Assembly: GCF_014697545.1 (NCBI RefSeq)
Contig: NZ_JACJSA010000001.1
Location: 310,001-374,000, forward strand
Length of the DNA stretch: 64,000 nucleotides
Source: Oscillatoria sp. FACHB-1407
Lineage (GTDB): Bacteria > Cyanobacteriota > Cyanobacteriia > Elainellales > Elainellaceae
Reading direction: 5' to 3'
Part shown: one piece after another, positions 8,056-17,444 of the stretch
Numbering within the stretch: position 1 is the stretch's first letter
How the letters are laid out: the number at the start of each line of letters is the position of its first letter
Program-made: the position numbers and the translations under genes
Notes under the pieces: model-generated
The model's database searches: none
What the model saw: the letters and a program-made list of their open reading frames with translations, nothing else
Told to the model about the DNA's origin: nothing

Positions 8056-9444
8056 CTATCGGCGAGAAGGAGGGGGTATTAAGGAGTCGTAAACTGGATA
8101 GTTTGAAGAAGGTAGCGATGCTTGTGAAGAACGCCTACCACCGCTATATCGCCAAATTAACCACGTAGCTCCGGTCATAAACAAAAACCGAAATGCCATT
8201 GCCTCTAATGTCTGCATCACTAAGTAGACTGAGAGTGCTGACATCAGGGTATAAACGGCAATCCATAACCCTCCACGAGTTAGGGCTTTTCGCCATGCCA
8301 TGCCATATACCCAACCAATGCCAAATAAGACAGGAAATGAAATCCAGCAAAACTCTAGCCACATATCTGCAATTAATCCGGGTGCAGAGCCAACCGCACC
8401 AGACCAACCCAGAGTATTTTCAAAGGTTTCTCCCCCAGTTCCTAAATTTAATTCCAGGTTTGGGATGCCTAATATCGCGCTGGCATCCTCATACTTAGTG
8501 GGCCAGAGAAATCGAGGAATTGGACGAATAAAAAAGATGGTGAAGTATCGTCGTCCCCACAAATAAGCATCTGTGGCATCTGTGTTTAGAATGACTCCTC
8601 CACCATAGATGAATTCGTTGGCACTAGAAATTTCAGTAGCATAGCTGGAGGTGTTTCCAAACTGAAAATCTGAACCGAGGTAGATATTGCCCCGGTTAGA
8701 CACTAGAAATAACATCAACATGCCAAGGGCAATCGCCCCACCAAACACTTGCAGCAAAGGGGGACGCTTAAATCGTACAAAGTACCAACCCACAACAGCA
8801 GCCGTCAAAATCATGGCGGTTGGTCCTCGCCGTGCCCCTAAAAAGCCATGCATCAGAAGAGGAGTAGCAAACACCGCGATCAAAATCCAGTCTTTAGAAG
8901 TCAACTTTTGTTGCAGTTGGCTTACCATCAACCAGAGCAACGCAGGTAATGTTAAGAGAATCGCTTCTCGAATATAGCCCGATTCACTCCACCCACCGCC
9001 ATAAGCTCGACCATAGGCTATGCTTAATCCCCCTTGCCTCACAATGCCATAGGCAAATCCGATAATTCCTAGGAACCCACACACAATAGCACCCTGTTTG
9101 AGCCGTTTACGGACGACTGGAGATAAGCTCCAATTGTGCTGAAGTAAGGGATTAAACCGTGTTTTTTTACTGCCGAACAAGACCCCTAAACAGATACTAA
9201 TGACCCCAATTAAATTGATGGTCTGTATATATTCCAGTTGAGAGGCAGACAAAAAAGTTTGTAAAAAATTAGCGTCTTCTTGTACTAGGCTGAAGGGGAG
9301 ATAGCTGTATAAATAGAACAACATTAAACCCAAGTAAACCAACGGATGCAGTGTGTCACGACTTTGGCGATAAGCAACCCAAAGTGCTGTTAGAGCAACA
9401 CATCCTGTGGCAACTATTAGACCTACAAAATAGTTAAGTGGCAT
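8056..9444 (-). CDS. O-antigen/EPS polymerase, Wzy-like membrane protein
   Basis: A 462-residue polytopic inner-membrane protein with about 10-12 hydrophobic segments. A large loop near residues 270-350 contains RRYFTIFFIRPIPRFLWPTK and GTGGETFENTLGW, a pattern I associate with bacterial oligosaccharide-repeat-unit polymerases. Wzy joins undecaprenyl-linked repeat units at the periplasmic face. It lies 3 bases after the next upstream GT4 gene, in a tight operon, and pairs logically with the flippase at 21787. A second, different polymerase/ligase is present at 44680. Confidence 0.8.
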   Translation of the reverse strand: MPLNYFVGLIVATGCVALTALWVAYRQSRDTLHPLVYLGLMLFYLYSYLPFSLVQEDANFLQTFLSASQLEYIQTINLIGVISICLGVLFGSKKTRFNPLLQHNWSLSPVVRKRLKQGAIVCGFLGIIGFAYGIVRQGGLSIAYGRAYGGGWSESGYIREAILLTLPALLWLMVSQLQQKLTSKDWILIAVFATPLLMHGFLGARRGPTAMILTAAVVGWYFVRFKRPPLLQVFGGAIALGMLMLFLVSNRGNIYLGSDFQFGNTSSYATEISSANEFIYGGGVILNTDATDAYLWGRRYFTIFFIRPIPRFLWPTKYEDASAILGIPNLELNLGTGGETFENTLGWSGAVGSAPGLIADMWLEFCWISFPVLFGIGWVYGMAWRKALTRGGLWIAVYTLMSALSVYLVMQTLEAMAFRFLFMTGATWLIWRYSGGRRSSQASLPSSNYPVYDSLIPPPSRR

Positions 9445-9447
9445 GTC

Positions 9448-10665
9448 CTACACCCTTGGTTCTGCTTTACTAAGTGCGATTAACAAGCGTTCTTTATAGT
9501 GTTGCCAAGTAAATTCTTGAGCACGTTTTTTGGCATTCTGAGACATTCGCTCACGAAGCTGGCGATCGCCCACAATCTGCTCAATTTTGTCTGCTAATGC
9601 TTGTGCATCCCGAATGGGGACAATGAATCCTTCAACGCCATCACGAATGACCGCTCCACAATGGGTAGTCGTAATCACGGGAATGCCACAAGCTAATGCC
9701 TCAAGATGCACTAAGCCAAAACTATCGGACAATGTAGGTAGAACAAGAACATCAGCTTGACAGAATTCCGTATGAATTAATGATCGAGGTATCTGTCCTA
9801 GATAAGACGGGCCTTGAAAAATTGAATTTTCAACATCTACAAACCAAGGCCCTACAACTCGAACTTCACCTTGAAAGCCTCGCTTCGCCAGTAAACGTGT
9901 TGCCTCTGCCAAATAATGACTTCCTTTTAATAATCTGACTTGCCCTACAAATAAAACTCGACCCTGTTTAGGATTAACCGGAAGGTTTAACCATTCTTCA
10001 CGAATTCCATAAGGTACTATCCAGAGTTTGGAGGGATCTGCTCCTAAGGCAACACTGCTATCAAAGCAATATTGAGAGGGTACTAGAATGCGATCGACCA
10101 AGTTCCACTTCTCGAGATCGCGCTCAATTCCTGCCTCAACAATCTCTGCTGTTTCGCCTTGAGGTTCAATGCCGGGGAACTGCTGCCGCTCCTCCAACAA
10201 AATCCGCCCTGTTGTAGCACTAATAATTAGCTCATGAACACAAAATAATCCTGCTTCTTTAGCCGCTTGAACAACTGGTAAATCATTATTGATGAAATTA
10301 GTGTAGAGTGCTGAAGCTTGAGCAAACTGATCTCGTTCAGCTTGTCTTAAAACAGCTTGCTCTGGATCAATGTGAACCCCCGGTAATCGATTTAGGGCAG
10401 ATGCTGCCAGTGTTGTGAGGGGTTGATCACGAACTAGAGATTGAGGTAAGTCAGAGGGGAGTCTGCGCCCTAGCAAACGCTTGAATAGTTTTGGAGGATT
10501 TGACCAAGACTGGTCTAACCATCGCAACCATTTATGTTCTCCATGCAAGTCAGTGTAAAACGCTTTAAGCTGCTTGGTTTGAGCTAATAAAGCAGGGACA
10601 GCATAGTGCATTCGAGCACCTGCTTGTAACACTGCAAAGGTAAGTTTATCGCTGGAGATGGTCAT
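9448..10665 (-). CDS. Glycosyltransferase, GT4 family
   Basis: 405 residues. It begins LTFAVLQAGARMHYAVPALLA; the acceptor domain has the VHELIISATTGRILLEE segment often seen in cyanobacterial EPS GT4s. The donor domain shows RVLFVGQVRLLKGSHYLAEA and SDSFGLVHLEALACGIPVIT (E-x7-E present in register as S...E/A variation). The start at 10665 overlaps the upstream GT gene by 20 bases, pointing to translational coupling. The sugar is not predictable. Confidence 0.9.
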   Translation of the reverse strand: MTISSDKLTFAVLQAGARMHYAVPALLAQTKQLKAFYTDLHGEHKWLRWLDQSWSNPPKLFKRLLGRRLPSDLPQSLVRDQPLTTLAASALNRLPGVHIDPEQAVLRQAERDQFAQASALYTNFINNDLPVVQAAKEAGLFCVHELIISATTGRILLEERQQFPGIEPQGETAEIVEAGIERDLEKWNLVDRILVPSQYCFDSSVALGADPSKLWIVPYGIREEWLNLPVNPKQGRVLFVGQVRLLKGSHYLAEATRLLAKRGFQGEVRVVGPWFVDVENSIFQGPSYLGQIPRSLIHTEFCQADVLVLPTLSDSFGLVHLEALACGIPVITTTHCGAVIRDGVEGFIVPIRDAQALADKIEQIVGDRQLRERMSQNAKKRAQEFTWQHYKERLLIALSKAEPRV

Positions 10666-11806
10666 AGGAAAATTCGTCTGATCCTTGCCAAAGTTGAATA
10701 AATTTGCGGACGGTCATACTCCAGGAAAAGTCTCCTGCTCGTGCTGCAATCCGCTGACGGAGTTCTGCATAACTGGCGGGATCGCGGATATAAAATTCCA
10801 GCAGGTCAGCAACCGTTTCAGGAGATGTTTCAGGTGCAAACAGATGCCCCAATCCTTCGGGTAATGTTGCAGGAATACCTCCCACTCGATGGGCGATCGC
10901 CGGAACTCCTAGTCTTAAACATTCCAGGTTAGAAATTCCAAATGCTTCCGCCTGGGAAAATAAACAGCCAAAATGGAAACTTCGCACCAGTTGCACATAG
11001 CCATCGAGGTTGGTGGATTTGTTGATAAAACCAACGGCTCGAATCGCAGGATGAGCAGGTAAGTCTTTTTTTGGTGGACCAACAACGATGACTTCGACCG
11101 TTAACCCCCGATGGATCAACCCATCAGCAATTTGCAGTACATAGAGCAGTCCTTTCCGTTGCCAATCTTTCCCTACAAACCCTAACCGCAACGGTTGCAA
11201 TGGTGGAAAGGTAGCAAAGGGTTTGTCGATCGGGGGAAGTGCCGCTTCATTCAGGTTGGCACCTCCGGGAATCACATGCACTTTTTTGCCAGAAACCCCG
11301 TAATCTTCTACCACAGATTGTGCTGCCCATGGACTCATACAAATGACGCGATCGCACTGGTGAAAGTGTGCTTTCTCCTGTTCAAGGGCAGCCTGTTGAA
11401 TAGCAGGGCTAACCTTTGCAGCCAACCCATAGGCATCAAAAATTTGTTTTGTGGTGGCATCTAAGTAATAGTTCACTCGCCAGTTAAATGCCCAGGGCAT
11501 AGGAGGCAAGAGGGGAAAATGGCTGATCAATTCCGTTGGTTGATCTCCCAGTGAGACTTGAGCAAACAATGATTTGAGAAATGCGGTCGAATACTGAAAG
11601 CCTCCGTGATGCCCTGTGGTGAGTTGCTGCCAACCATTCCACACCAGACGTTGCAACTTCAGTTTTTCTGGGTTTAAGGGTAGCCCCTGATGGAGAAATC
11701 CTTGAGTTTTCCCAGCCTGGAGGAAGAAATAGGGAATGTTACTCCACGTATTGACTTGATTAGGATCTCCCACCAGTGTTAGTAACCGTTGCATTGACGT
11801 CATCAT
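10646..11806 (-). CDS. Glycosyltransferase, GT4 family
   Basis: About 386 residues from the ATG at 11806. This start makes an ATGA overlap with the stop of the upstream gene and has GTGGA just before it. An in-frame start at 11839 would add 11 unlikely residues and a 37-base overlap. The acceptor domain contains CDRVICMSPWAAQSVVEDYG and HVIPGGANLNEAALPP. The donor domain has LGFVGKDWQRKGLLYVL and EAFGISNLECLRLGVPAIA with its E-x7-E pair. It acts in the cytoplasm on lipid-linked intermediates. Confidence 0.9.
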   Translation of the reverse strand: MMTSMQRLLTLVGDPNQVNTWSNIPYFFLQAGKTQGFLHQGLPLNPEKLKLQRLVWNGWQQLTTGHHGGFQYSTAFLKSLFAQVSLGDQPTELISHFPLLPPMPWAFNWRVNYYLDATTKQIFDAYGLAAKVSPAIQQAALEQEKAHFHQCDRVICMSPWAAQSVVEDYGVSGKKVHVIPGGANLNEAALPPIDKPFATFPPLQPLRLGFVGKDWQRKGLLYVLQIADGLIHRGLTVEVIVVGPPKKDLPAHPAIRAVGFINKSTNLDGYVQLVRSFHFGCLFSQAEAFGISNLECLRLGVPAIAHRVGGIPATLPEGLGHLFAPETSPETVADLLEFYIRDPASYAELRQRIAARAGDFSWSMTVRKFIQLWQGSDEFSYDHLQR

Positions 11807-12957
11807 TCCACGTTGTGATTGAGCAGGAGGTTGTACCACTGTTGAGCGCAGGTTTGAATGGTATAGTGCTTAACGGCTCGGTTGTAGGCTCGGCGTCCCC
11901 AGGTTTTTTGTTCTTTAGGAAACCGAATCAATGTCTCGAATGCCTTTGCCATTGCGTCAGCGTCTTGAGGAGGCACCAGTATTCCAGCTTCCCCTTGGTT
12001 CAATACCTCCTGGCAAGCAGCAACTCGACTGGCAACAACGGGCAGTGAGGCAGCCATGGCTTCTACTAAAGCAATGCCAAATCCCTCATCTCGTGTGGTA
12101 CTGAAGGCATAAATATCCATATGCCCCAAGAGTTCTGGCACGTCCGATCGCGCCCCCCAAAATTTCACATGATTCGTTAAATCCAAGGAGTTACATAGGG
12201 CTTCTAGGGCTTCCCGTTCTGATCCATCCCCAACTAGCCACAGTTCGATGTTCTTGCAGGTTTGAATCAACCGCCCAAAAGCCCGAATGACAGTCGCCTG
12301 ATCTTTGATCGTATTTAACCGTGCAACCATGCCAATGATGGTCGTCGTTGATGATGCGCGACCCTTGCGTATCTGTTCTGCTCGTTGGGCAATGTCCTCA
12401 ATATTGCATCCATTGGGAATTGGAAACGAGCCTTTTGGTAATGGCATCAGCTCAGTAAACATCTGATGGGCTGCATGGGAGCAACTGTAAATGGGCACCC
12501 TAAGCAACCACGACAGTGTAATTAATAGTTTCCATTTCCAGCGATCGCTATGCCCCAATTCCGGTGGTGGATTACCCGCATGGACGGCAACAACGGGCAC
12601 TCCTGCTAATCGAGCCGCTAAAGCAACAAACACATGAAGTCCAAAGGGATACACTAGCACAGCTTGTGGATGCCATTGCTTGAAGCAGGTGTACAATGCC
12701 CAGATAAACTGAATTCGCGGATAGAGGAGCGTAGTTTGGTGGTGAATGGTTAGCCCTGGGACTGCCTGAAACAGAGACAGCATCTCTTGATATTGAGAGT
12801 CAACATTGAGTAATACATTTTGAACGTGAGATGGGGCGTGACGCAGCAGTTGCAAACAAAGGGTTTCGTTGCCACCAAACCGTAACCCGTTGATCACATG
12901 CACGATCACGGGTTGAGTAGATTTCTGGTTATTGATTAAGGAAGCAGCATCAGACAC
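11803..12957 (-). CDS. Glycosyltransferase, GT4 family (paralogue of the next upstream gene)
   Basis: 384 residues. Shared landmarks with the neighbour at 12936-14057 include ARLAGVPVVAVHAGNPPP, a CSH segment, IGMVARLNTIKDQATVIRA and DEGFGIALVEAMAASLPVVA. The two therefore look like an ancient tandem duplication. The start at 12957 overlaps the upstream stop by 22 bases. The order of domains (N-terminal acceptor, C-terminal donor with E-x7-E) is normal. Catalysis on an EPS intermediate is inferred from the family and the operon. Confidence 0.9.
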   Translation of the reverse strand: MSDAASLINNQKSTQPVIVHVINGLRFGGNETLCLQLLRHAPSHVQNVLLNVDSQYQEMLSLFQAVPGLTIHHQTTLLYPRIQFIWALYTCFKQWHPQAVLVYPFGLHVFVALAARLAGVPVVAVHAGNPPPELGHSDRWKWKLLITLSWLLRVPIYSCSHAAHQMFTELMPLPKGSFPIPNGCNIEDIAQRAEQIRKGRASSTTTIIGMVARLNTIKDQATVIRAFGRLIQTCKNIELWLVGDGSEREALEALCNSLDLTNHVKFWGARSDVPELLGHMDIYAFSTTRDEGFGIALVEAMAASLPVVASRVAACQEVLNQGEAGILVPPQDADAMAKAFETLIRFPKEQKTWGRRAYNRAVKHYTIQTCAQQWYNLLLNHNVE

Positions 12958-14057
12958 CGGGCATACTCCTGTGCCATGTGGGAGATAGTAAAGTCTCGCA
13001 GCACTTTTTCTCTAGCTTCCTTCGCCCGATGATGCGCTTTCTCCGGATCATTGATGACCTGTTGGATTGCCGTAGCCATCATGATCGGATCAGACGGAGG
13101 CACAAGTAGCCCTAACCTCCCCCCGTCCAGCACTTCCTCACAGGCGGGTACGTTTGTAGCCACAATCGGCACTCCGGCTGCCATCGCTTCCAGTAGAGCG
13201 ATACCCAGCCCTTCGTCAGGTTTGGCAGAAAACACAAACACATCCAGCTTTTTCAATAGGTCAGGAATATCCCGCCGCATTCCCAGCAGATGAACACAAT
13301 CCTCCACCTGTGCTGAGGCAATTAAGGTTTCATATTCCCTGCGTCGGCTCCCTTCGCCAATCAGCAACACCTGCACGGTTAAACCCTGATCTTTCAGTAA
13401 TCGGGCAGCGCGAATTAAAGTGGGTTGATCCTTATGAATTTCCAGGCGGGCAACCATGCCGATGGTAAGCGATCGCTCTGCTTCGGGTCGCCAGGGGGAA
13501 CGATCGCCCTGGGATAACCGTTCCAGCGGACACCCGTTATAGATGGTAATGGTTTCTGTTTCAGGTATGCCAAACCACTGGATGACTCCTGCCCGGACAT
13601 AATGGCTACAACAAATCAATTTTTGGGTGACGGGTCGCCCTAACTGCATCAGCGTGCGGAATTTGTGAAAGGCTGTACCTGTCCAATGGGGTGGATAATT
13701 GCCCACATGAGCAGCAACAGCTTGAACTCCAGCCAGTCTTGCCCCCCACGCGATAAAACTATGCCACCCCAACGGCATGGATAGCACCGCATCGGGTTTG
13801 AACTGACGACACAGGCGATAGAAGTTCAACACAAGTTGGGCGTAGCGATGATAGCCGCGATCGCCCATATTTAAGCAAGTCATGGGGATGTTTAATGCTT
13901 GAAATTCTGGTAGGAGATCAACGGGCTGAGCATTCAGCGTGACGATGATGGGCTGAATACCTTGTTGTAACCAGCATTTCGCCATCTCCAGTACCAATAC
14001 TGGGGTTCCTTCAGCACAAAGAGACGTGAGAACGACAAGAACTGTTTTGGAGTTCAT
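12936..14057 (-). CDS. Glycosyltransferase, GT4 family (tandem paralogue)
   Basis: 373 residues with N-terminal VLVVLTSLCAEGTPVLVLEM. It also has ARLAGVQAVAAHVGNYPP, IGMVARLEIHKDQPTLIRA and DEGLGIALLEAMAAGVPIVA, matching the adjacent GT4 at 11803 motif by motif. It is the first gene of a five-gene GT/Wzy string whose members overlap or nearly touch. The 127-base space before it (14058-14184) separates it from an epimerase remnant and may hold its own promoter. Confidence 0.9.
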   Translation of the reverse strand: MNSKTVLVVLTSLCAEGTPVLVLEMAKCWLQQGIQPIIVTLNAQPVDLLPEFQALNIPMTCLNMGDRGYHRYAQLVLNFYRLCRQFKPDAVLSMPLGWHSFIAWGARLAGVQAVAAHVGNYPPHWTGTAFHKFRTLMQLGRPVTQKLICCSHYVRAGVIQWFGIPETETITIYNGCPLERLSQGDRSPWRPEAERSLTIGMVARLEIHKDQPTLIRAARLLKDQGLTVQVLLIGEGSRRREYETLIASAQVEDCVHLLGMRRDIPDLLKKLDVFVFSAKPDEGLGIALLEAMAAGVPIVATNVPACEEVLDGGRLGLLVPPSDPIMMATAIQQVINDPEKAHHRAKEAREKVLRDFTISHMAQEYARCLMLLP

Positions 14058-14184
14058 TGGGAATTGTAGAACTGGACTTAAAGAACTGGATTTGAAGAAC
14101 TGGCAGTTTTTACAATGGTTGATTTGAACTCTGCGGGTACTAAAAACAGCATTTTTGTAGTGATTCCTTTTAGAGTAGTAATCT

Positions 14185-14394
14185 CTATTTCGGTAAATCT
14201 AAGGATTTTCTCAACGTTGTATTCCATGTGCCAGTCAGGATAGTGCTCCATAATGCGGTACTATCCCCAATCCACTGGAAAACTCGGCGCATATCGTTAT
14301 CAAGTCCAACGATCGCTAACCCTAGATTGCCGAAATATGAGGCTGCTTCAGAACCAATCAATCCGGCTGACCCAGAAACCAGGGTAATGCTCAT
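14185..14394 (-). pseudogene. Remnant of an NAD-dependent epimerase gene (N-terminal fragment)
   Basis: The first ~35 codons read VSGSAGLIGSEAASYFGNLG and LDNDMR, closely matching the Rossmann start of the intact epimerase at 34531-35589 ([26 protein letters not shown]). The 22-base stretch around GGATTGATTGGTTCTGAAGC is identical at DNA level. After this the similarity decays and the frame stops at 69 residues, against ~352 in the intact gene. An AGGAGAT Shine-Dalgarno still precedes the ATG, so the peptide may be translated. It lacks the catalytic YxxxK part and cannot be an active SDR. Confidence 0.8.
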
Positions 14395-14403
14395 GAATAT
14401 CTC

Positions 14404-15612
14404 CTATCGCAACAAGTCCAAAATGTCCCAACCTGTTAACAAACGTACTAAAACTAATGGCAGTGGACGATAGAGCTGAATATCACTAAAACTAAACAGA
14501 TAGAAACCAGGCGTTAAGATACAAGCAACGCTGACTACCGCTAATGCTCGATAACACAGAATGGCGGATTGACGATACAGAAGCCAAACCGCAATGGCGA
14601 TCGCAGGAAAGTAAAAGGCGGTACTGCGGCTAATATCAGCAACGGTGATTGTAAAGTAACTTGCTAAAAGAACAGCTACTCCTAACCCAAGTCCAATCCA
14701 ACGATAGGGCTTACGCCAAGCGATTCCTAACGCTAACCCTAAAACAACCCAAACCCAGCGATATCCCAAAAATAAACTGGTCAGAAAGACTGCCCAATTG
14801 ATTTTCCACGGGTTCATGAGGACATCTAAAATACTGTTGTAAACAGCAGGTCGTTCAATGCCTTCTCCAATCCAACCAACGGTTAAAGCGTGACGAACTA
14901 GCACCACAATCACTAATCCCACCGCAAATCCAGCGATGGTCTTGAGCGAAGCCTGAATCCGTTTTGGCGGAGTGGGTTCAGTAGCGATATACCAGAGCAA
15001 AACAAATGGAATCGCTACGACAAACCGTTCATCGTTTAAGCTTCCCAAAACAGTCATTACTCCAGTGAGCCAAACATTTGGTGATAGCATCGTTACAGCG
15101 ATCGCCAGATGCGTAATGGAATCAGGATGTCCCCAGTGAGTATTTGTCCACTGGGTCAGATGAGTGAGACTCAACGCTAAACTCGTTAATGCGGCTACGG
15201 TTGAGTTTGTTTGTCGTTGAACAACCACATACACGATCGCCAACGTTCCAATCAATGCTAGATAGGGCAACCCTGGTGTGGCTAATAGTGCTCTCCACGA
15301 CCAGCGATCGCCATATAACCCCAAGCTATGAGCAATCACAGGAAGAGTAATTCGATACGCCAGAATCGGTTCGTGTAGATTGCGGGTGAGAGGGTTAGCA
15401 CACATAGCAAGTAGATCGTCCCATCGACTGGGAGAATTATTGCTGTACATCACAAACAGGGGTGGAGCATAAAGAAATATAGAAATGATCCACGTACCCA
15501 AACTGACTAACAAAGCTGAGGGTAGAATACCTAATCGTCGGGTTAGGACATCGAATTTTGACAGACTCAACGCCAAGCATTTATCAAGTGTATGAGTGAC
15601 AACGTTTTGCAT
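14404..15612 (-). CDS. Polytopic membrane protein, possible GT-C type glycosyltransferase
   Basis: 402 residues with about 9-11 hydrophobic segments and short loops. There is no clear signature. The early loop PSRWDDLLAMCANPLTRNLH and the mid-protein THWGHPDSITHL and GSLNDERFVVAIP segments contain acidic residues, as GT-C enzymes or membrane polysaccharide assembly factors often do. It sits between two SDR-type sequences in the EPS run, with its stop 10 bases before the epimerase remnant. It might add a side sugar from a polyprenyl-phosphate donor, perhaps supplied by the GtrA-GT2 protein at 17441; this is inference. An alternative is an unrelated transporter. Confidence 0.6.
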   Translation of the reverse strand: MQNVVTHTLDKCLALSLSKFDVLTRRLGILPSALLVSLGTWIISIFLYAPPLFVMYSNNSPSRWDDLLAMCANPLTRNLHEPILAYRITLPVIAHSLGLYGDRWSWRALLATPGLPYLALIGTLAIVYVVVQRQTNSTVAALTSLALSLTHLTQWTNTHWGHPDSITHLAIAVTMLSPNVWLTGVMTVLGSLNDERFVVAIPFVLLWYIATEPTPPKRIQASLKTIAGFAVGLVIVVLVRHALTVGWIGEGIERPAVYNSILDVLMNPWKINWAVFLTSLFLGYRWVWVVLGLALGIAWRKPYRWIGLGLGVAVLLASYFTITVADISRSTAFYFPAIAIAVWLLYRQSAILCYRALAVVSVACILTPGFYLFSFSDIQLYRPLPLVLVRLLTGWDILDLLR

Positions 15613-15666
15613 GATTTGGTTGGTAGTCCTAATCCAGGGCTACTATTTGGTTTAACTGAATAGGTG

Positions 15667-16734
15667 TCATAAGAAAATGTGGCTTACCTGCTCTTCATGC
15701 AGGTGAATCCAACGGTAAATGTCAGTGAGGGTTTCTTTGGCGTCACGTTGCGGTTTCCAACCTGTTGCAGCCTGAACTTTTCTGGAATCGGTAATATAAA
15801 TTGGAATGTCTCCCTGTCTGTTTTCCAACACGGCATCAATGGAGAGGGAATTGCCAGTAATGGCTTGACAGAGATGAGTAGTTTCTAATAGCGACAGAGA
15901 ATGAGTTAATCCACCGCCAACGTTAAAGGTTTGCCCCTGGAGTCGATCCAGGTCTTGGATTTGAGTCATGAGCAGAGCGATTAGATCGTCTACATGTAGG
16001 AAGTCTCGAACTTGCTTACCTCGCCCACCAAAGCCGATATACTTCAACGATTGCTTGAAGTAATGAGCAATCATCCACAGCGCAAAGACCCCCTGATCCA
16101 CCTTGCCCATCTGCCAGGGACCCGTAACCACGCCACAACGGTTGATTAAAGTCCGAATTCCATAGATTTCAGCATATTCAGCTATGAGCAACTCTGATGC
16201 AAGTTTCGTCGCCCCGTAGAGCGATCGATGTCCTTCCAGGGGAAAATCTTCTGCGATCCCTTCCTGGGATACACCCGCAAAATTGTGGGACTCTGCCAAT
16301 TGCAACCGGGTTTCGGTTTCTACCCATTGCAACTGGCTGAGCGGTGTAATGGGATAGATCCGACTAGTGGAGAGAAAAATAAAATCGGCTTGGCTTTGAC
16401 GAGCCAACTCTAAACAGTTGGCAGTGCCCACTAAGTTAGTTTGTAATACATACGCTGGAGATGTATATCCCGCTTGTACAGAAGGTTCTGCCGAGCACTC
16501 CACAATCAAATCCGGTTGTAGTAGGCGAACGTCTAAATCTTCGGGATTGCGAATGTCTCCATGAACGAACCGAATTCCCGCCTGCTTCAATCGATTCAGA
16601 TTCAACTCCGAGCCTCGTCGTTTGAGGTTGTCAAGCGCAGTAATCTGCCAATCTGGATAGTATTTGGCTAAATTTAATCCCAAGGAACCGCCAATAAAGC
16701 CAGCTCCTCCGGTAATAAGAACGTTTCTTGACAT
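15667..16734 (-). CDS. NAD-dependent epimerase/dehydratase (extended SDR)
   Basis: 355 residues. An N-terminal NAD-binding motif (VLITGGAGFIGGSLGLNLAK) is followed by LDNLKRRGSELNLNRL, which resembles CDP-paratose/tyvelose 2-epimerases. STSRIYPI and SLYGATKLASELL supply the Ser and YxxxK active-site residues. GKQVRDFLHVDDLIALL and FNVGGG are the usual C-terminal substrate-domain marks. It probably makes or interconverts a nucleotide-activated sugar for the EPS. The exact substrate is open, because the class includes UDP-, dTDP- and CDP-sugar enzymes. It is flanked by a membrane protein and a methyltransferase gene on the same strand. Confidence 0.88.
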   Translation of the reverse strand: MSRNVLITGGAGFIGGSLGLNLAKYYPDWQITALDNLKRRGSELNLNRLKQAGIRFVHGDIRNPEDLDVRLLQPDLIVECSAEPSVQAGYTSPAYVLQTNLVGTANCLELARQSQADFIFLSTSRIYPITPLSQLQWVETETRLQLAESHNFAGVSQEGIAEDFPLEGHRSLYGATKLASELLIAEYAEIYGIRTLINRCGVVTGPWQMGKVDQGVFALWMIAHYFKQSLKYIGFGGRGKQVRDFLHVDDLIALLMTQIQDLDRLQGQTFNVGGGLTHSLSLLETTHLCQAITGNSLSIDAVLENRQGDIPIYITDSRKVQAATGWKPQRDAKETLTDIYRWIHLHEEQVSHIFL

Positions 16735-16775
16735 TTAGACAACTCCTAGACGGCTTTTTAAGTAAAAGGTCTTGG

Positions 16776-17444
16776 TCAGCGTTTTGTAGCTCTGATAAAC
16801 ATTTGTCCACCCAGAAATCGCCAAAGAATCGGTAGCCTCAAATAAAGGCGAAGCATCCACGGAGCAGACGGTCTACCTTTCGTTGAAAAGGGTAAAAATT
16901 GCGGAATTAAGACATCGATTTCAAAATTTACGGCTCTTAATGCTTCCACTAAAGACAGATGAGTGATAGGTAATTGATGGTCGATAAAGTCGTAGTACTC
17001 TTTCATGGAGTACTTAAAATTGGGTTGAATGATCAGTAGCGACCCACCCAGAACCAGATGGTCAAAACAAAACTCCAAAACCTTAAACAATTCTTCTTTT
17101 GAAGCAAGATGTTCAAAGAAGTTTGAGATAAAGATGACGTCATATCGAGTTGCAATCAGATCATCATGGTCTACTTTCAAAATATTGATATTAAAAATCT
17201 CGATATCTGCATTTGCAAATAATTTTGCGTCAGGATTGAGATCAATCAAATGTTTGGAAGCTGCTTGCACATGGTTGAGGAACTCACAATAGCCACCACC
17301 AATATCAAGAACAGCACTGTCGATCTTGATGTACTGTTGTAGATAATCCCGAACTAGAACTTTCCACAAAACATTCTTAGCTCGCTGTTGGCTGGGGTCA
17401 AACCGATTGGCATAAAGTTCCTTGAGATAGCGATTGATGCTCAT
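16776..17444 (-). CDS. Class I SAM-dependent methyltransferase
   Basis: 222 residues. Motif I is VLDIGGGYCEFL (~44-55), a motif-II acidic end appears at HLIDLNPDA, and the motif IV region is YDVIFISNFFEHL, followed by FDHLVLGGSLLIIQP. This is the standard Rossmann-fold methyltransferase layout. Its start overlaps the stop of the GtrA-GT2 gene by 4 bases, so the two are translated together. In this context it is likely to methylate a sugar or lipid-linked glycan; the substrate is inferred only from location. Confidence 0.85.
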   Translation of the reverse strand: MSINRYLKELYANRFDPSQQRAKNVLWKVLVRDYLQQYIKIDSAVLDIGGGYCEFLNHVQAASKHLIDLNPDAKLFANADIEIFNINILKVDHDDLIATRYDVIFISNFFEHLASKEELFKVLEFCFDHLVLGGSLLIIQPNFKYSMKEYYDFIDHQLPITHLSLVEALRAVNFEIDVLIPQFLPFSTKGRPSAPWMLRLYLRLPILWRFLGGQMFIRATKR

